64,000 nt of DNA from Henriciella sp. (GCA_002733705.1 NVWP01000030.1:1-64000); one strand, 5' to 3'; positions 36,401 to 44,902 are shown, counted from the first letter of the stretch. Notes: generated by a model not told the origin, from the letters alone. A program made the numbers and translations.

Positions 36401-36617
36401 CGGGAAGGTCCGTCAGGCTGTCCATGCCGGCAATACCTATGTGAACCGGTCGATGACCGGCGCTGTGGTTGGCGTGCAGCCCTTCGGTGGGGAAGGCCTT
36501 TCTGGCACCGGCCCCAAGGCGGGCGGGCCTCACTATATGCTGCGTTTTGGCACAGAGCGTGTGGTGACAGTCGACGTGACGGCACAGGGTGGCGATCCGG
36601 AACTGCTCAGTCTATAG
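33492..36617 (+). CDS. putA: Bifunctional proline dehydrogenase / P5C dehydrogenase PutA
   Basis: A 1041-residue enzyme that oxidises proline to glutamate. The FAD-dependent proline dehydrogenase barrel (about 120-480) shows [26 protein letters not shown] and [10 protein letters not shown]. The NAD-dependent aldehyde dehydrogenase half (about 540-1030) shows [14 protein letters not shown], Glu801 in IAETGG, and the catalytic Cys835 in [10 protein letters not shown]. It lacks the N-terminal ribbon-helix-helix DNA-binding domain of the E. coli type, so it should not repress its own gene. GGGAG precedes the start. Confidence 0.96.
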   Translation: MPDTLKQAEAGWDSLDRLKFADEEALVADLLKALPLDERARTAAVRRGRELVSSARAAGRPKGMMESFLEEFGLSNAEGLALMCLAEALLRVPDAETRDDLIAEKIRSGDWGSHSGQSDSWLVNASTWGLMLTGRVIGPPSDAKKGPSTFLSNLIRESGEPVIRTAMMQAMRIMGEQFVLGRTVDEALKRGRKKVKAGEAANFSFDMLGEGARTKEDAERYFTSYMQAIEAVAADGDASFAPEEKNGISVKLSALHPRYEAVNEARVHAELYPRLLALCEAAAKANINLCLDAEEADRLVISLEILERLMREPSLKGWAGLGLAVQAYQKRALEVIEKLSRLAGETDMRIMVRLVKGAYWDTEIKHAQEEGMVNFPVFTTKPGTDINYLSCAHALLQASPRIYPQFATHNAHSLATILMMAESEGVTNYEFQRLHGMGEPLYGAADKADKVRVYAPVGAHKDLLPYLVRRLLENGANTSFVHSFLDPDVPVEKVVDDPIAKVEAGPRRHPRIPTPPRLYGPMRRNSIGVDLSQASERKVLEENVEQLRQGSALVSGPIISGKPKTEGGAEVFAPADTSRRLGTVLEASESDADAALNAAVAFQGEWDALGGAKRAKILSDMGDALESNMDRLVALMAEEAGKTFGDGIAEVREAVDFCRYYAIQAEEHFEGATRLPGPAGETNHISLHGRGVFACISPWNFPLAIFTGQITAALGAGNTVIAKPAEQAPIIAYEAVRIFQSAGLPGDALHLLPGRGETVGAYLTRDPRVKGVCFTGGTDTARLINRTLAEREGAIIPLIAETGGLNGMFVDTTALREQVIDDVLVSAFGSAGQRCSALRLLFLPRATADFLLEGLKGAMDELQIGDPGEADTDIGPVIDGEACGMLNDYLARMKGEAELIKTLEAPQGGHFFGPAIIELSSIDQIEKETFGPVLHVLRYDPDNIAEVGAQLEAKGYGLTLGVHSRLESFAGKVRQAVHAGNTYVNRSMTGAVVGVQPFGGEGLSGTGPKAGGPHYMLRFGTERVVTVDVTAQGGDPELLSL

Positions 36618-36650
36618 ACTTGTCTATTATCCAGAATGGGAATGGTGGGG

Positions 36651-37517
36651 ATGAAGCAGAGCTATTTGATCGCCTTCGGCGCCCTCCTGCTTGCAGCCTG
36701 TGGCGCAGAACAGGCTGAAGAGGCCGAAAGCGTCCGCGTTTCTGCGCTTCCCCGGCCTGAGCAGCCGGCCGGAAACGGCTTTTCCAGCCCGGGCGAGGGG
36801 ATCGCCATCGTCAATGGCAGCCAGGCTGCTTCGATCGACATCAGCCTGCCCGCCAATCTGGACGAGCTTGATGAGGCATTGGCGAAGACCCTTCGCGAGC
36901 GCGTAAATGCAGGGCAGGCCGGCTTCCTTGAGGCCGCCCAGAATGACCGGCGCGCGGCGGAGAATGGCGACTATGACTTCAAGCCGCATTCCCTGACCGT
37001 GAGCTGGGAACAGGTTGGCCCTGAGGATGGCATGCTGCGCTCCTTCCTTGGCGTGTTCGCGGCCTATACGGGCGGGGCCCATCCAAACTACACCTTTGAG
37101 GTGCTGAACTGGGATAGCAAAAAGGGCACCGAGGTCGGCTTTGCGGATCTCTTCGCCGATCCCGAAGAGGCGCGCCAGATCATGCGTGCCTCGCTTCAAC
37201 CCAAGCTGATGGAAGCCAAGCGCGAGCGCCTGAATGGCTTCGATGCCAGCGATGAGCAGATTCTCGATACCTGGGTGCGGCCAGCCTTTGAGGAGAATGC
37301 CAGCGTCTATGAGAACTTCACCGTGGCCCCAGGGGGCAGCGACGATCTCGCAGGCGGCATGATCTATCATTTCGCGCCTTACATGGTGGGCTCCTATGCG
37401 GAGGGCGCTTACGAAATCGGGGTGCCGGCGTCTGTCTTTGAGGCAGAGTTGAAGCCGCGTTACCGCGAGGCGTTCGATGGGGACGTCACAGAGCTGACGC
37501 CGCCGCCAGCCCCGTAA
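36651..37517 (+). CDS. DUF3298/DUF4163-type lipoprotein
   Basis: A 288-residue lipoprotein with signal MKQSYLIAFGALLLAAC. The C-terminal domain has the RsiV/DUF3298 features: AYTGGAHPNYTFEVLNWD and a GTEVGFADLFADP stretch. These domains occur in bacterial anti-sigma factor RsiV and in periplasmic proteins, and can bind muropeptides or lysozyme; function here is unknown. ATG 36651 has GGTGGGG just upstream. It is convergent with the small protein that follows, with a seven-base gap. Confidence 0.75.
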   Translation: MKQSYLIAFGALLLAACGAEQAEEAESVRVSALPRPEQPAGNGFSSPGEGIAIVNGSQAASIDISLPANLDELDEALAKTLRERVNAGQAGFLEAAQNDRRAAENGDYDFKPHSLTVSWEQVGPEDGMLRSFLGVFAAYTGGAHPNYTFEVLNWDSKKGTEVGFADLFADPEEARQIMRASLQPKLMEAKRERLNGFDASDEQILDTWVRPAFEENASVYENFTVAPGGSDDLAGGMIYHFAPYMVGSYAEGAYEIGVPASVFEAELKPRYREAFDGDVTELTPPPAP

Positions 37518-37524
37518 GGGTGGT

Positions 37525-37845
37525 CTAGCGGTCCGGCTTCACCAAGGTGCAGCCAAGACCGTTTTTGTAGACCGCTGTCGCGCTGACGATGCCGCCCAGA
37601 ACACTGGCGCGGATCGCGTTCTCTTTCTCGGTGAAGCTGACGGCGCTCACATCCTCCGTGAAATCCTGCATGCAGCTTTCCATCGGACGCTCTGCGACGA
37701 AGCGGCAAGAGCAGACCATCTTGGCGCCATAGGGCGTCGCAACACGGGCGAGGTCGACCTGGTCCTTGATCAGGAACTGCCAGGCAAGAATGGCGGCGAC
37801 GCCCAGCATGATGATGATGACGATCGCGGCTTTGACGAGTTTCAT
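37525..37845 (-). CDS. Stand-alone version of serine-hydrolase N-terminal domain
   Basis: A 106-residue protein with one N-terminal membrane segment (about 6-25, AAIVIIIMLGVAAILAWQF). The mature part has ARVATPYGAKMVCSCRFVAE and ends in GLGCTLV. To my recollection both stretches resemble the leading region found fused before the catalytic domain of many beta-lactamase-family serine hydrolases (AARVGTGYAAK...LCSGVFVSGRD ... GLGCTL). Here it is separate and head-to-head, 45 bases apart, with such a hydrolase. Four cysteines suggest disulfides in the periplasm. The function is unknown. Confidence 0.6.
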   Translation of the reverse strand: MKLVKAAIVIIIMLGVAAILAWQFLIKDQVDLARVATPYGAKMVCSCRFVAERPMESCMQDFTEDVSAVSFTEKENAIRASVLGGIVSATAVYKNGLGCTLVKPDR

Positions 37846-37890
37846 GCTCTGCCTCTAAAGCTATAGGTCTGATCGTTACGGAGCGCGCCG

Positions 37891-39054
37891 ATGTTGTTCA
37901 AGTCTCTCCTCGTTTCTGTTCTCTGCGCGATGGGCCTGCAGGCTTCGGCGCAGGACCTCGTCCCGTTGCCCACGCAACCGGAGGGGCTGGCATGGCCGAC
38001 GGAGAGCTGGCCGGAAGGTGAGCTGCCTGAGGAGACGCGTGACGACCTTCAGCTTCTCGTCCAGGAGGCGATGAACCGGGATCAGGGCCAGGAAATGGGC
38101 AAGACGCGGGCCATCGTGATCATTCATGAGGGCCGCCTCGTCTTTGAAGCCTATGCTGAGAATTTCGGGCCGGACACGAAACAGGTCTCCTGGTCCATGG
38201 CCAAGTCGATCACGTCGGCGCTTGCGGGCCGCGCGGTAATGCTGGGTCTCATTGAGGATATCGACACCCCGATGCCGAGCCCTTTCGCTGCGGATGACCC
38301 GCGGAGCGAGATCACCTGGCGCCAGTGGCTGACCATGACGGACGGGCTCGACTATCTGGAAATCGGCTCGACAGGTCTCATGGATAACGATGTCGTCCAG
38401 ATGATGTACGGGCCGGGCCGGTTCGATGTGGCACAACATATAGTGGATGAGTTCGAACTCGCGCACGATCCGGGAGCGGTATGGAATTACTCGACAGCGG
38501 GCTTTCACCTGATCGCAAGGGCGCTGCAGGAGGTGACCGGCGCAGAGGATGAAGCCGGTTTTGCCCGCACGATGGATGAGATGCTCTTCGAGCCAATCGG
38601 CATGGAGGCCGTCCCGGAGTTCGATGCGGCCGGGACTTTCCTCGGCGGGTCGCTTGTCTGGGCGTCGGCGCGCGACTTTGCCAAGTTCGGTTATCTATAT
38701 CTCCGCGGTGGAGTGTGGCAGGGTGAGCGCCTCCTGCCGGAAGGCTGGGTGGATTTCTCCCGCCGTGACCCGGCCTCGACGAAGGCCAATGTCTATGGGG
38801 CGGGCTGGTGGCTGGGCGCGGACCCTGATCCGGTGCCGGAGGGCCAGGCCGCCACCACACCGCCCTTTGATGCCTTTTCCGCGCAGGGCCATGAGGGCCA
38901 GACCATCTGGGTCGTGCCGTCAAAAGATCTCGTGATCGTGAGGCTCGGTATCATGCCGAATGGCGGCAATAATTGGCCGGCTCTCTATGAGTGGAATCAG
39001 TCCATCGCGCGGTTGTTTCCCGATGCCGAGCCTGAGGTGTCTTCAGCCCCCTGA
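37891..39054 (+). CDS. Secreted beta-lactamase-family serine hydrolase
   Basis: A 387-residue periplasmic enzyme with signal MLFKSLLVSVLCAMGLQASA. The SxxK catalytic pair is Ser102/Lys105 in SWSMAKS. The second motif is Y200 in NYSTAG, where the usual Asn is Thr. The third box is HEGQTIWV, with His in place of Lys of KTG. These variants are close to the 6-aminohexanoate-dimer hydrolase (NylB) and esterase groups, so penicillin hydrolysis is unlikely. It is divergent from a gene for a domain that is usually fused to it. Confidence 0.85.
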   Translation: MLFKSLLVSVLCAMGLQASAQDLVPLPTQPEGLAWPTESWPEGELPEETRDDLQLLVQEAMNRDQGQEMGKTRAIVIIHEGRLVFEAYAENFGPDTKQVSWSMAKSITSALAGRAVMLGLIEDIDTPMPSPFAADDPRSEITWRQWLTMTDGLDYLEIGSTGLMDNDVVQMMYGPGRFDVAQHIVDEFELAHDPGAVWNYSTAGFHLIARALQEVTGAEDEAGFARTMDEMLFEPIGMEAVPEFDAAGTFLGGSLVWASARDFAKFGYLYLRGGVWQGERLLPEGWVDFSRRDPASTKANVYGAGWWLGADPDPVPEGQAATTPPFDAFSAQGHEGQTIWVVPSKDLVIVRLGIMPNGGNNWPALYEWNQSIARLFPDAEPEVSSAP

Positions 39055-39398
39055 TTCGAACCGTCGAACGTGTTTTATCGGTCCCGCACTTATCGTCTTG
39101 CGGAAAGACCGGGCGGGGCCTGACTCGATGAGGGCCGGGCCCGCAAAACTTTCCGCATGCGAAACGAAAATAACAGCCAGCCGCTGAACGCTTTGTGTGA
39201 CGGGGGTTGCGGACAGGATACCCACCATTCACCACAGGAATTCCACGACAATGAGATCAAAACCGGCAGACTCCCCATTGACCAAGCCTTAACCTTAGGA
39301 ACACTATATCTAGTATTGGGACTGGGCAGAAGCACCGCATATGGCGCTTTGGGAGCCGAACCCCCATATATCACGGGCCGATTGAGAGGAATGACACC
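39055..39398. other. Intergenic stretch before nrdA with a long hairpin
   Basis: This 344-base gap has no gene I can support. At 39099-39157 there is an inverted repeat: TGCGGAAAG and CTTTCCGCA arms with GC-rich, partly complementary sequence inside. It has no T-tract after it, so it is not a classic terminator. The NrdR sites and nrdA promoter follow at 39279-39347. Confidence 0.6.
39279..39347 (+). promoter_or_regulatory. nrdA promoter with NrdR box pair
   Basis: Box 1 ACACTATATCTAGTAT (39301-39316) matches the NrdR consensus ACACTATATATAGTGT in 14 of 16 bases. Box 2 GCACCGCATATGGCGC (39332-39347) matches in nine. The gap of 15 bases is the spacing known for paired NrdR boxes. TTGACC at 39279 lies 17 bases before box 1 bases, so the -10 is covered by box 1, the expected geometry for repression. 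Confidence 0.8.
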
Positions 39399-41270
39399 AT
39401 GTCTGCGAGCACTGTTGCCACCAAATCCAGCGCCGCTCTTCGCCGGGGCAAGCCGAAGGGGCAGATGCGTCCGGACCTCAAGGTTGTCAGCGAGATCGAG
39501 ATCGAGATTGACGAGTCGCGCGACGCCCTGCTGACCGAGTTTGGCAAGAAGACCCTCGAGGACCGCTACCTCCTGGCTGGTGAGACCTATCAGGGCATGT
39601 TCGCCCGCGTCGCGAAGGCATTCGCCGACGATCAGGACCACGCCCAGCGTATCTACGATTACATTTCCCGCCTCTGGTTCATGCCGGCGACGCCCGTCCT
39701 CTCGAATGGCGGGGCCGACCGTGGCCTGCCGATCTCGTGCTTCCTCAACCAGGTTGGCGATTCGCTTGACGATATCGTCGAGACCTGGACCGAGAATGTC
39801 TGGCTCGCCTCCAATGGTGGCGGCATCGGTACCTATTGGGGCAATGTCCGCTCTATTGGTGAGAAGGTCGGCCAGAATGGGCAGACCTCCGGCATCATCC
39901 CCTTCATCCGCGTGATGGACAGCCTGACGCTCGCCATCAGCCAGGGCTCGCTACGCCGTGGCTCGGCCGCCTGCTATCTCGACATCCATCACCCGGAAAT
40001 CGAGGAGTTCCTGGAAATCCGCAAGGCGTCCGGCGACTTCAACCGCAAGTCCCTGAACCTGCACCATGGCATCAACATCACCGATGAATTCATGGAAGCG
40101 GTGCGCAATGACGAGGAGTTCGGCCTGCGCTCGCCGAAATCCGGCGAAGTGCTGCGCAAGGTGAATGCCCGCAAGATCTGGCAGAAGATTCTTGAGCTGC
40201 GCATCCAGACCGGCGAGCCCTATCTTCTGTTCACCGATACGGTGAACAATGCCATGCCGGCGCACCAGCGCAAGCTCGGCCTGAAGGTTCATCAGTCGAA
40301 CCTTTGCTCGGAGATCACCCTGCCGACCGGTGTCGACCAGAATGGCGAGGACCGCACGGCGGTCTGCTGCCTCTCCTCGGTCAATGCCGAGAAGTTCATG
40401 GAATGGTCCAAGGATGAGCGCTTCCTGGAAGACATTTTCCGCTTCCTGGACAATGTGCTGGAGGACTTCATCCAGCGCGCGCCGAACGAGATGGCCCGGG
40501 CTGTCTATTCGGCCAAGCGTGAGCGCTCTGTCGGCCTCGGCCTGATGGGCTTCCACTCCTTCCTGCAGACGATGAATGTGCCGATCGAAAGCGCGATGTC
40601 GAAGGTCTGGAACGAGAAGATGTTCAAGCACATCCGCGCGGGCGCCGACCAGGCGTCGGTGAAGCTCGCCAAGGAGCGTGGCCCCTGCGAGGATGCGCGC
40701 GAGGCTGGCATGATGGCCCGCTTCAGCCACAAGATGGCCGTGGCGCCGACCGCGTCGATCTCTATCATCTGTGGCGGCACCTCTGCGGGCATCGAGCCGA
40801 TCCCGGCCAATGTCTACACCCACAAGACGCTCTCAGGCTCCTTTACGGTGAAAAACCCGCAGCTGGAGCGCGTGCTGGAGCAGAAGGGCGAGAACATAGA
40901 CGAGGTCTGGTCCTCCATCCTGGAGAATGAAGGCTCGGTCCAGCACCTCGATTGCCTGGATGAGCATGAGAAGGGCGTCTTCAAGACCGCCTTCGAGCTT
41001 GACCAGCGCTGGATCATCGAGCTTGCCGCAGACCGCACCCCCTATATCTGCCAGAGCCAGTCGCTCAACGTCTTCCTGCCGGCCGACATCAACAAGTGGG
41101 ACCTCCACATGCTGCACTGGACGGCCTGGGAAAAGGGGCTGAAGTCGCTCTATTACTGCCGCTCCAAATCGGTCCAGCGCGCGAGCTTTGCGGGCGCCGC
41201 CGACAAGGAAAAGACCACCGGCATGGATGTGCCGAACACCGACTATGACGAATGTCTCGCCTGCCAGTAG
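39399..41270 (+). CDS. nrdA: Ribonucleotide reductase alpha subunit (class Ia)
   Basis: A 623-residue enzyme that makes deoxyribonucleotides. The active-site cysteines are visible: Cys114 in PISCFLNQ, the thiyl-radical Cys303 in SNLCSEI, the partner in VCCLSSVN (323/324), and a C-terminal CLAC pair that reloads electrons. The N-terminus lacks the long ATP cone of E. coli NrdA, so allosteric control of activity may differ. NrdR boxes precede it. A strong terminator follows, and nrdB is about 6 kb away. Confidence 0.95.
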   Translation: MSASTVATKSSAALRRGKPKGQMRPDLKVVSEIEIEIDESRDALLTEFGKKTLEDRYLLAGETYQGMFARVAKAFADDQDHAQRIYDYISRLWFMPATPVLSNGGADRGLPISCFLNQVGDSLDDIVETWTENVWLASNGGGIGTYWGNVRSIGEKVGQNGQTSGIIPFIRVMDSLTLAISQGSLRRGSAACYLDIHHPEIEEFLEIRKASGDFNRKSLNLHHGINITDEFMEAVRNDEEFGLRSPKSGEVLRKVNARKIWQKILELRIQTGEPYLLFTDTVNNAMPAHQRKLGLKVHQSNLCSEITLPTGVDQNGEDRTAVCCLSSVNAEKFMEWSKDERFLEDIFRFLDNVLEDFIQRAPNEMARAVYSAKRERSVGLGLMGFHSFLQTMNVPIESAMSKVWNEKMFKHIRAGADQASVKLAKERGPCEDAREAGMMARFSHKMAVAPTASISIICGGTSAGIEPIPANVYTHKTLSGSFTVKNPQLERVLEQKGENIDEVWSSILENEGSVQHLDCLDEHEKGVFKTAFELDQRWIIELAADRTPYICQSQSLNVFLPADINKWDLHMLHWTAWEKGLKSLYYCRSKSVQRASFAGAADKEKTTGMDVPNTDYDECLACQ

Positions 41271-41296
41271 GCGCGGCGTACATCTGAGGGGATGTA

Positions 41297-41332
41297 GAAA
41301 ACCCCGGCTCCATCAGGGGCCGGGGTTTTGCA
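41297..41332 (+). terminator. Terminator of nrdA
   Basis: The hairpin has arms AAACCCCGGC and GCCGGGGTTT with an 11-base loop and is followed by TGCATTTTTG. Confidence 0.88.
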
Positions 41333-41427
41333 TTTTTGGGGCCTTATTCGACTCTTCGAAAGAATCGGGGAAGTATCAACCAAGCCTAATCAACTATGAG
41401 ATGTTCTAGACTAGTTCTTATTATGCC

Positions 41428-41940
41428 ATGAACCCAGAGGATTATTTTCGCGAATTGCACGCTTATGAGCTAGAGCGGCGAGAGCGTTTCAATGAGCTCC
41501 TTAGCTTGCCTCTTGGAATAATTACGCTCACTGGCGGTGCGCTTTATACCCTAGCCTCGAATGTAGAACGCTTCGATAACGCGTACGAGTATCTTTCGAT
41601 CGGTGTTGTCGGCGTAGGGGCTCTGCTCCTTATCGCGGCTTGTTATGAGCTATGGAAAGTCGCGATAAATAAGGGTTACTGTTTTCCAGCTCACGCCGAT
41701 GAGCTTCACAAATATCAGTCGGAGGTGAGGAAGTACGAGACCGACACCTCTAATGCAGAACACGAATTTTCGTCTTTTTTGACGAGAGAGTTCGTCCGTT
41801 GCGCTTCTACGAATGGAAGGATCAATGACAGGCGCTCCGAGCATCATCATAAGCTAAAGAAGAGAATGATATTGGCGCTCGCCACATTGGGTGTGGCCGG
41901 AACAGTGCAGATCGGCTTGAGCTTAGTGAATAATAGTTAG
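41428..41940 (+). CDS. Unknown membrane protein in an AT-richer cassette
   Basis: A 170-residue protein with two membrane segments (about 25-42 and 55-72), a long charged cytoplasmic helical region (75-140), and a third membrane segment at the C-terminus (about 147-165). It starts MNPEDYFRELHAYELERRERF. The base composition and codon use are AT-richer than the neighbours, which suggests transfer. The topology (two TM helices, soluble middle, one TM) recalls small membrane effectors of defence systems, but I see no motif that proves it. It is followed after 12 bases by a proline-rich gene. Confidence 0.7.
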   Translation: MNPEDYFRELHAYELERRERFNELLSLPLGIITLTGGALYTLASNVERFDNAYEYLSIGVVGVGALLLIAACYELWKVAINKGYCFPAHADELHKYQSEVRKYETDTSNAEHEFSSFLTREFVRCASTNGRINDRRSEHHHKLKKRMILALATLGVAGTVQIGLSLVNNS

Positions 41941-41952
41941 AGAGATTGTCGC

Positions 41953-42084
41953 ATGGCAGAAAACCCGAAATCACCGCCTCCGCCTCCGCCTCCGCCACCA
42001 CCGGCTGAGACAACCAATCAGCGCCCGCAAGAGCCACCGGGGCGTGTAGTCAAAGACGGAAACAAGCCCTCTAAGCGGGACTGA
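41953..42084 (+). CDS. Small proline-rich protein
   Basis: A 43-residue protein not long enough for usual gene callers. It starts MAENPKS, then has ten consecutive prolines, and ends in a Lys/Arg-rich tail (VVKDGNKPSKRD). It lies 12 bases after the membrane protein and AGAGA precedes its ATG, so the two look like one operon. I know no function; polyproline would need EF-P for translation. Confidence 0.5.
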   Translation: MAENPKSPPPPPPPPPPAETTNQRPQEPPGRVVKDGNKPSKRD

Positions 42085-42176
42085 TCGTTGCGGTGCCTTT
42101 TGATAGTTATGCCCGCCGTCAGCCGCAATTAGCAAAATATTGCCTGCCAATAGTCTCCAGCCCTAGGGGCACGAGA

Positions 42177-42213
42177 AAAAGCCCCGGCTCAGCGATGAGC
42201 CGGGGCTTTTGTT
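42177..42213. terminator. Terminator after the two-gene cassette
   Basis: A perfect 15-bp stem (AAAAGCCCCGGCTCA / TGAGCCGGGGCTTTT) with a GCGA loop, flanked by A and T runs, so it can work in both directions. Confidence 0.9.
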
Positions 42214-42235
42214 GGGGGCGTTCCAACTTTGCCGA

Positions 42236-42320
42236 TCATCCCCGCGAAGGCGGGGATCCCGGAAAGGCTGGGCGCAGCGCCTGGCTCACCAGACCCCCGT
42301 CTTCGCGGGCGAGGTCGGTG
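42236..42320. repeat. REP-like inverted pair of palindromic repeats
   Basis: Unit 1 (ATCCCCGCGAAGGCGGGGAT, 42238-42257) is a palindromic hairpin. Unit 2 at 42292-42318 (ACCCCCGTCTTCGCGGG) is a similar copy in opposite orientation, about 35 bases away. This palindrome type is widespread between genes of alphaproteobacteria and proteobacteria. It lies just after the zinc-receptor gene on the minus strand. Confidence 0.7.
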
Positions 42321-42333
42321 ATGATAACCAAGT

Positions 42334-44517
42334 CTAGAATACAATCCTCACACCGCCGCGGATATTGCGGCCGGGGGCTGGTACGGTGTCCTTCAGCACA
42401 GAGGTCGCATAACGGACTTCCTCATCGGTGACGTTGCGGGCTTCGAGGAAGAGTTCGGTGCCCTCGCTGCCAAAGCCGACATCTGCGAGCGAGAAGGCCC
42501 CGCGCAGATCGAGCGTGGTGTAGCCATCTGTCGGCAGCTGGCCTTCGCCCGGATCATCCTGGTCGCCGGCCACGGTCACACTTGCTCCCGCCTTCCAGAG
42601 GCCCCAGTCGCCATCGAGCGAGGCATTGAAGGTCGTCGGTGGCAGCAGGGGTACATCGCCGCCGCCATCAATGTCGGAGCTGACAAAGTCGACATTGGCC
42701 TCAGCGCGCCAGTCTGCGCCCAGCGGGCCATCCTGAAGCGTGTAGTCGGCATAGATCTCGCCGCCCGTAAAGCTCGCATCCTGCTGGACGAAGAGATAGA
42801 CCGGAAGCTCGTCAATCTCGTCGACAAGGACGTCGTCCTCCAGCGTCTGACCCGGTGTGAGGTAAATGAAGCCATCAAACTCTGTGTGGAAGAGGTTGGC
42901 GCCGATGCCGAAGCCATTATCGCCGCGCCAGCGGACGGTGCCCTCGAAATTGACCCCGCGCTCCTTGTCCAGATCCGCATTGCCGACTTCATACTGTTCG
43001 GTGGCAAGGTGGGCGCCATCTGCAAAGAGTTCGCTCTCATTCGGCGCACGCTCGGTCAGGCTGACCTGACCGCCGACGAACCAGCCATTGTCCCAATGCT
43101 GGTGGAGGCCGAACGAGCCGGAGAACAGGTCGAACTCGCGGGTCCCGAAGCGGGCATTGTCCAGCTCGGTCGCATCATAGCGAAGACCGCCCTCGACACC
43201 GAAGCCATTATCCCATTCGCGTGTCTGATAGAGGAAGACGCCCGTAGAGGTCGTGTCGGTTTCGGTGATGAAGGCTTCGTCGCCAAAGGCATCCAGCGTC
43301 TTGTCGAGTGCCTGGAGGCCAATTGCGCCTTCCCACTCACCGACGCTGGTTCCGACTTCAAGCCGGCCTTCGGTGCCCTCGCTCTCATAGCGCGTGCCGG
43401 GCTCACCCGGAGCCTCGAACTCGGTGTGCTCATAGTTGGCGATGGAGACGTTCCCGGCAATGCGGGTGAAGGGGCCGTAGTCGAGATCGGCACCTGCGCG
43501 GAAATCATAGCGGGTCTGTTCGAGATCAATGAAGGGCTGCTCTTCTTCATGCCCTTCTTCGTGACCCTCTTCCTCCTCATGGTCCTCGCCTTCATGCTCT
43601 TCACCTTCGTGACCGTGCGCGTGGCTATGTCCCGGCAGGCCGTAGGTTGAGGTCTGGCGGCGGATGGCGAGGCCCGCAAAGGCGCCGTCACCGACCCATG
43701 AGAGACCACCGGCAAAGGACTCGGTCTCTACAAATGAGTTCTCCAGTGTGTCGCGGACTTCCTCGCCTTCATGCTCATCGTGGTCCTCGCCCTCTTCTTC
43801 TTCATGCTCATGATCATGCTCTTCAGATGCGCGAAGGCGTGAGGATTCCGCAAAGCCGGGAATGTCGTAATCATCGAAGTCGCGCGCAGAGGCAGAGAGC
43901 GACAGCACGAAAGGCCCGGTTGTGAAGCGGCCCTTGACGGCGCCTTCTTCTCCATCGCTGACGCCGTTGAGGGCGCCATAGGCCTCGCCGGAGACCGGCT
44001 CGTCCGGCAGTTCCTCGACAATTAGGCCGTCGATGACGTTCACAACACCGCCAATCGCCTGGCCGCCATAGGCAAGGGCCGCCGGGCCGCGAAGGATCTC
44101 GATTTTCTCCGCATCGATACCGTCGGAGGCGACCTGGTGGTCCGGCGATGCTGCGGACGCGTCAATCACACCAATGCCATTGGTCAGCACCAGAACGCGC
44201 TCGGCGCCGAGGCCCCTAAGGACAGGCCGGCTGGCCGCCTGGCCAAAATGCGTCGTGGAGACGCCGGGCTCGCTGTCGAGCGTGTTGCCGAGCGAGGCCT
44301 GGAGTGTCTCGACAATCTGGTCGCGGGTGACAACCGAAGCGTTGCCGATCATCTCATCGGTGTCGCGTTGCGGCCCGACACCGGAGACGATGACCGTCGA
44401 AAGGCGTTCGGGTGCGTCGGTCTCGGGCGCTGAGGCAGCGTTCTGGGCGAAGGCGATAGGGCTGGCGCCCATGAGCAGGGTCGCCGCAAGCGTGCGGCGC
44501 AGGATTCTGGAAGTCAT
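42334..44517 (-). CDS. ZnuD-like TonB-dependent receptor with His/Glu-rich loops
   Basis: A 727-residue outer-membrane receptor with signal (about 1-24, cut after AFA). The plug is at about 35-170 (RPVLRGLGAERVLVLTNG), with a 22-strand barrel ending in Phe (GGVRIVF). Two loops at about residues 229-255 and 292-328 are runs of His, Asp and Glu. Such clusters are the hallmark of ZnuD-type zinc receptors. It follows a small His-containing protein and is preceded by a Zur-like operator, so zinc uptake across the outer membrane is likely; the metal is inference. Confidence 0.85.
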   Translation of the reverse strand: MTSRILRRTLAATLLMGASPIAFAQNAASAPETDAPERLSTVIVSGVGPQRDTDEMIGNASVVTRDQIVETLQASLGNTLDSEPGVSTTHFGQAASRPVLRGLGAERVLVLTNGIGVIDASAASPDHQVASDGIDAEKIEILRGPAALAYGGQAIGGVVNVIDGLIVEELPDEPVSGEAYGALNGVSDGEEGAVKGRFTTGPFVLSLSASARDFDDYDIPGFAESSRLRASEEHDHEHEEEEGEDHDEHEGEEVRDTLENSFVETESFAGGLSWVGDGAFAGLAIRRQTSTYGLPGHSHAHGHEGEEHEGEDHEEEEGHEEGHEEEQPFIDLEQTRYDFRAGADLDYGPFTRIAGNVSIANYEHTEFEAPGEPGTRYESEGTEGRLEVGTSVGEWEGAIGLQALDKTLDAFGDEAFITETDTTSTGVFLYQTREWDNGFGVEGGLRYDATELDNARFGTREFDLFSGSFGLHQHWDNGWFVGGQVSLTERAPNESELFADGAHLATEQYEVGNADLDKERGVNFEGTVRWRGDNGFGIGANLFHTEFDGFIYLTPGQTLEDDVLVDEIDELPVYLFVQQDASFTGGEIYADYTLQDGPLGADWRAEANVDFVSSDIDGGGDVPLLPPTTFNASLDGDWGLWKAGASVTVAGDQDDPGEGQLPTDGYTTLDLRGAFSLADVGFGSEGTELFLEARNVTDEEVRYATSVLKDTVPAPGRNIRGGVRIVF

Positions 44518-44596
44518 GTCTGGGTATTCCCCTCAATCAACAGGTATATCGCCCAGCCGGAAGCGCGGTGCTCCGCAGGCCGGGCAGCGTCAGTGT

Positions 44597-44902
44597 CTAC
44601 CGGTTGAGGAAAGGGGGACTTCGTGGGGGTGGGGCGCGGCCGGGGGGACGCGACCAGGGTCTGAAGTCGAGGGAGGGTTGCTGCGTGACAGTGAAGGCAA
44701 GCGGGGGCCTGGGCAGGGCGGGTGTCGTTGGCAGAGGCACAGCCTGCGGGGCGACCGCATGGCCCAGATCGCAGGCAACGCCGTAGTGCTGGTGCGGGGC
44801 ATCGCCGTGCGCAGCAGCATCGTAAAGCGCGGCGCCCTGAACCCATAGAAACAGGGCCGCCAGAAGAGCTTTGCCTAGGAAAGGAGACCGGAACCATGCC
44901 AT
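44597..44902 (-). CDS. Small periplasmic metal-site protein upstream of the receptor
   Basis: A 101-residue protein with one N-terminal hydrophobic segment (about 8-23, LGKALLAALFLWVQGA). A His/Cys patch (HGDAPHQHYGVACDLGHA) follows and then a Pro-rich tail. It resembles short DUF2946-like proteins that accompany metal transporters. The start at 44902 is next to the operator. It lies 79 bases upstream of the receptor gene on the same strand, and I infer one operon. Function beyond metal binding is unknown. Confidence 0.6.
   Translation of the reverse strand: MAWFRSPFLGKALLAALFLWVQGAALYDAAAHGDAPHQHYGVACDLGHAVAPQAVPLPTTPALPRPPLAFTVTQQPSLDFRPWSRPPGRAPPPRSPPFLNR

Noticed and set aside
37891-39054. 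Beta-lactam resistance gene
   Set aside because: The second and third active-site boxes are YST and HEG-type, unlike true beta-lactamases.
39045-39066. GATTCGAACC, which looks like the reverse complement of a tRNA T-loop
   Set aside because: The flanking bases (GACGG and CAGGG on the minus strand) do not pair into a T-stem, no other arm is present, and it overlaps the end of a coding gene.
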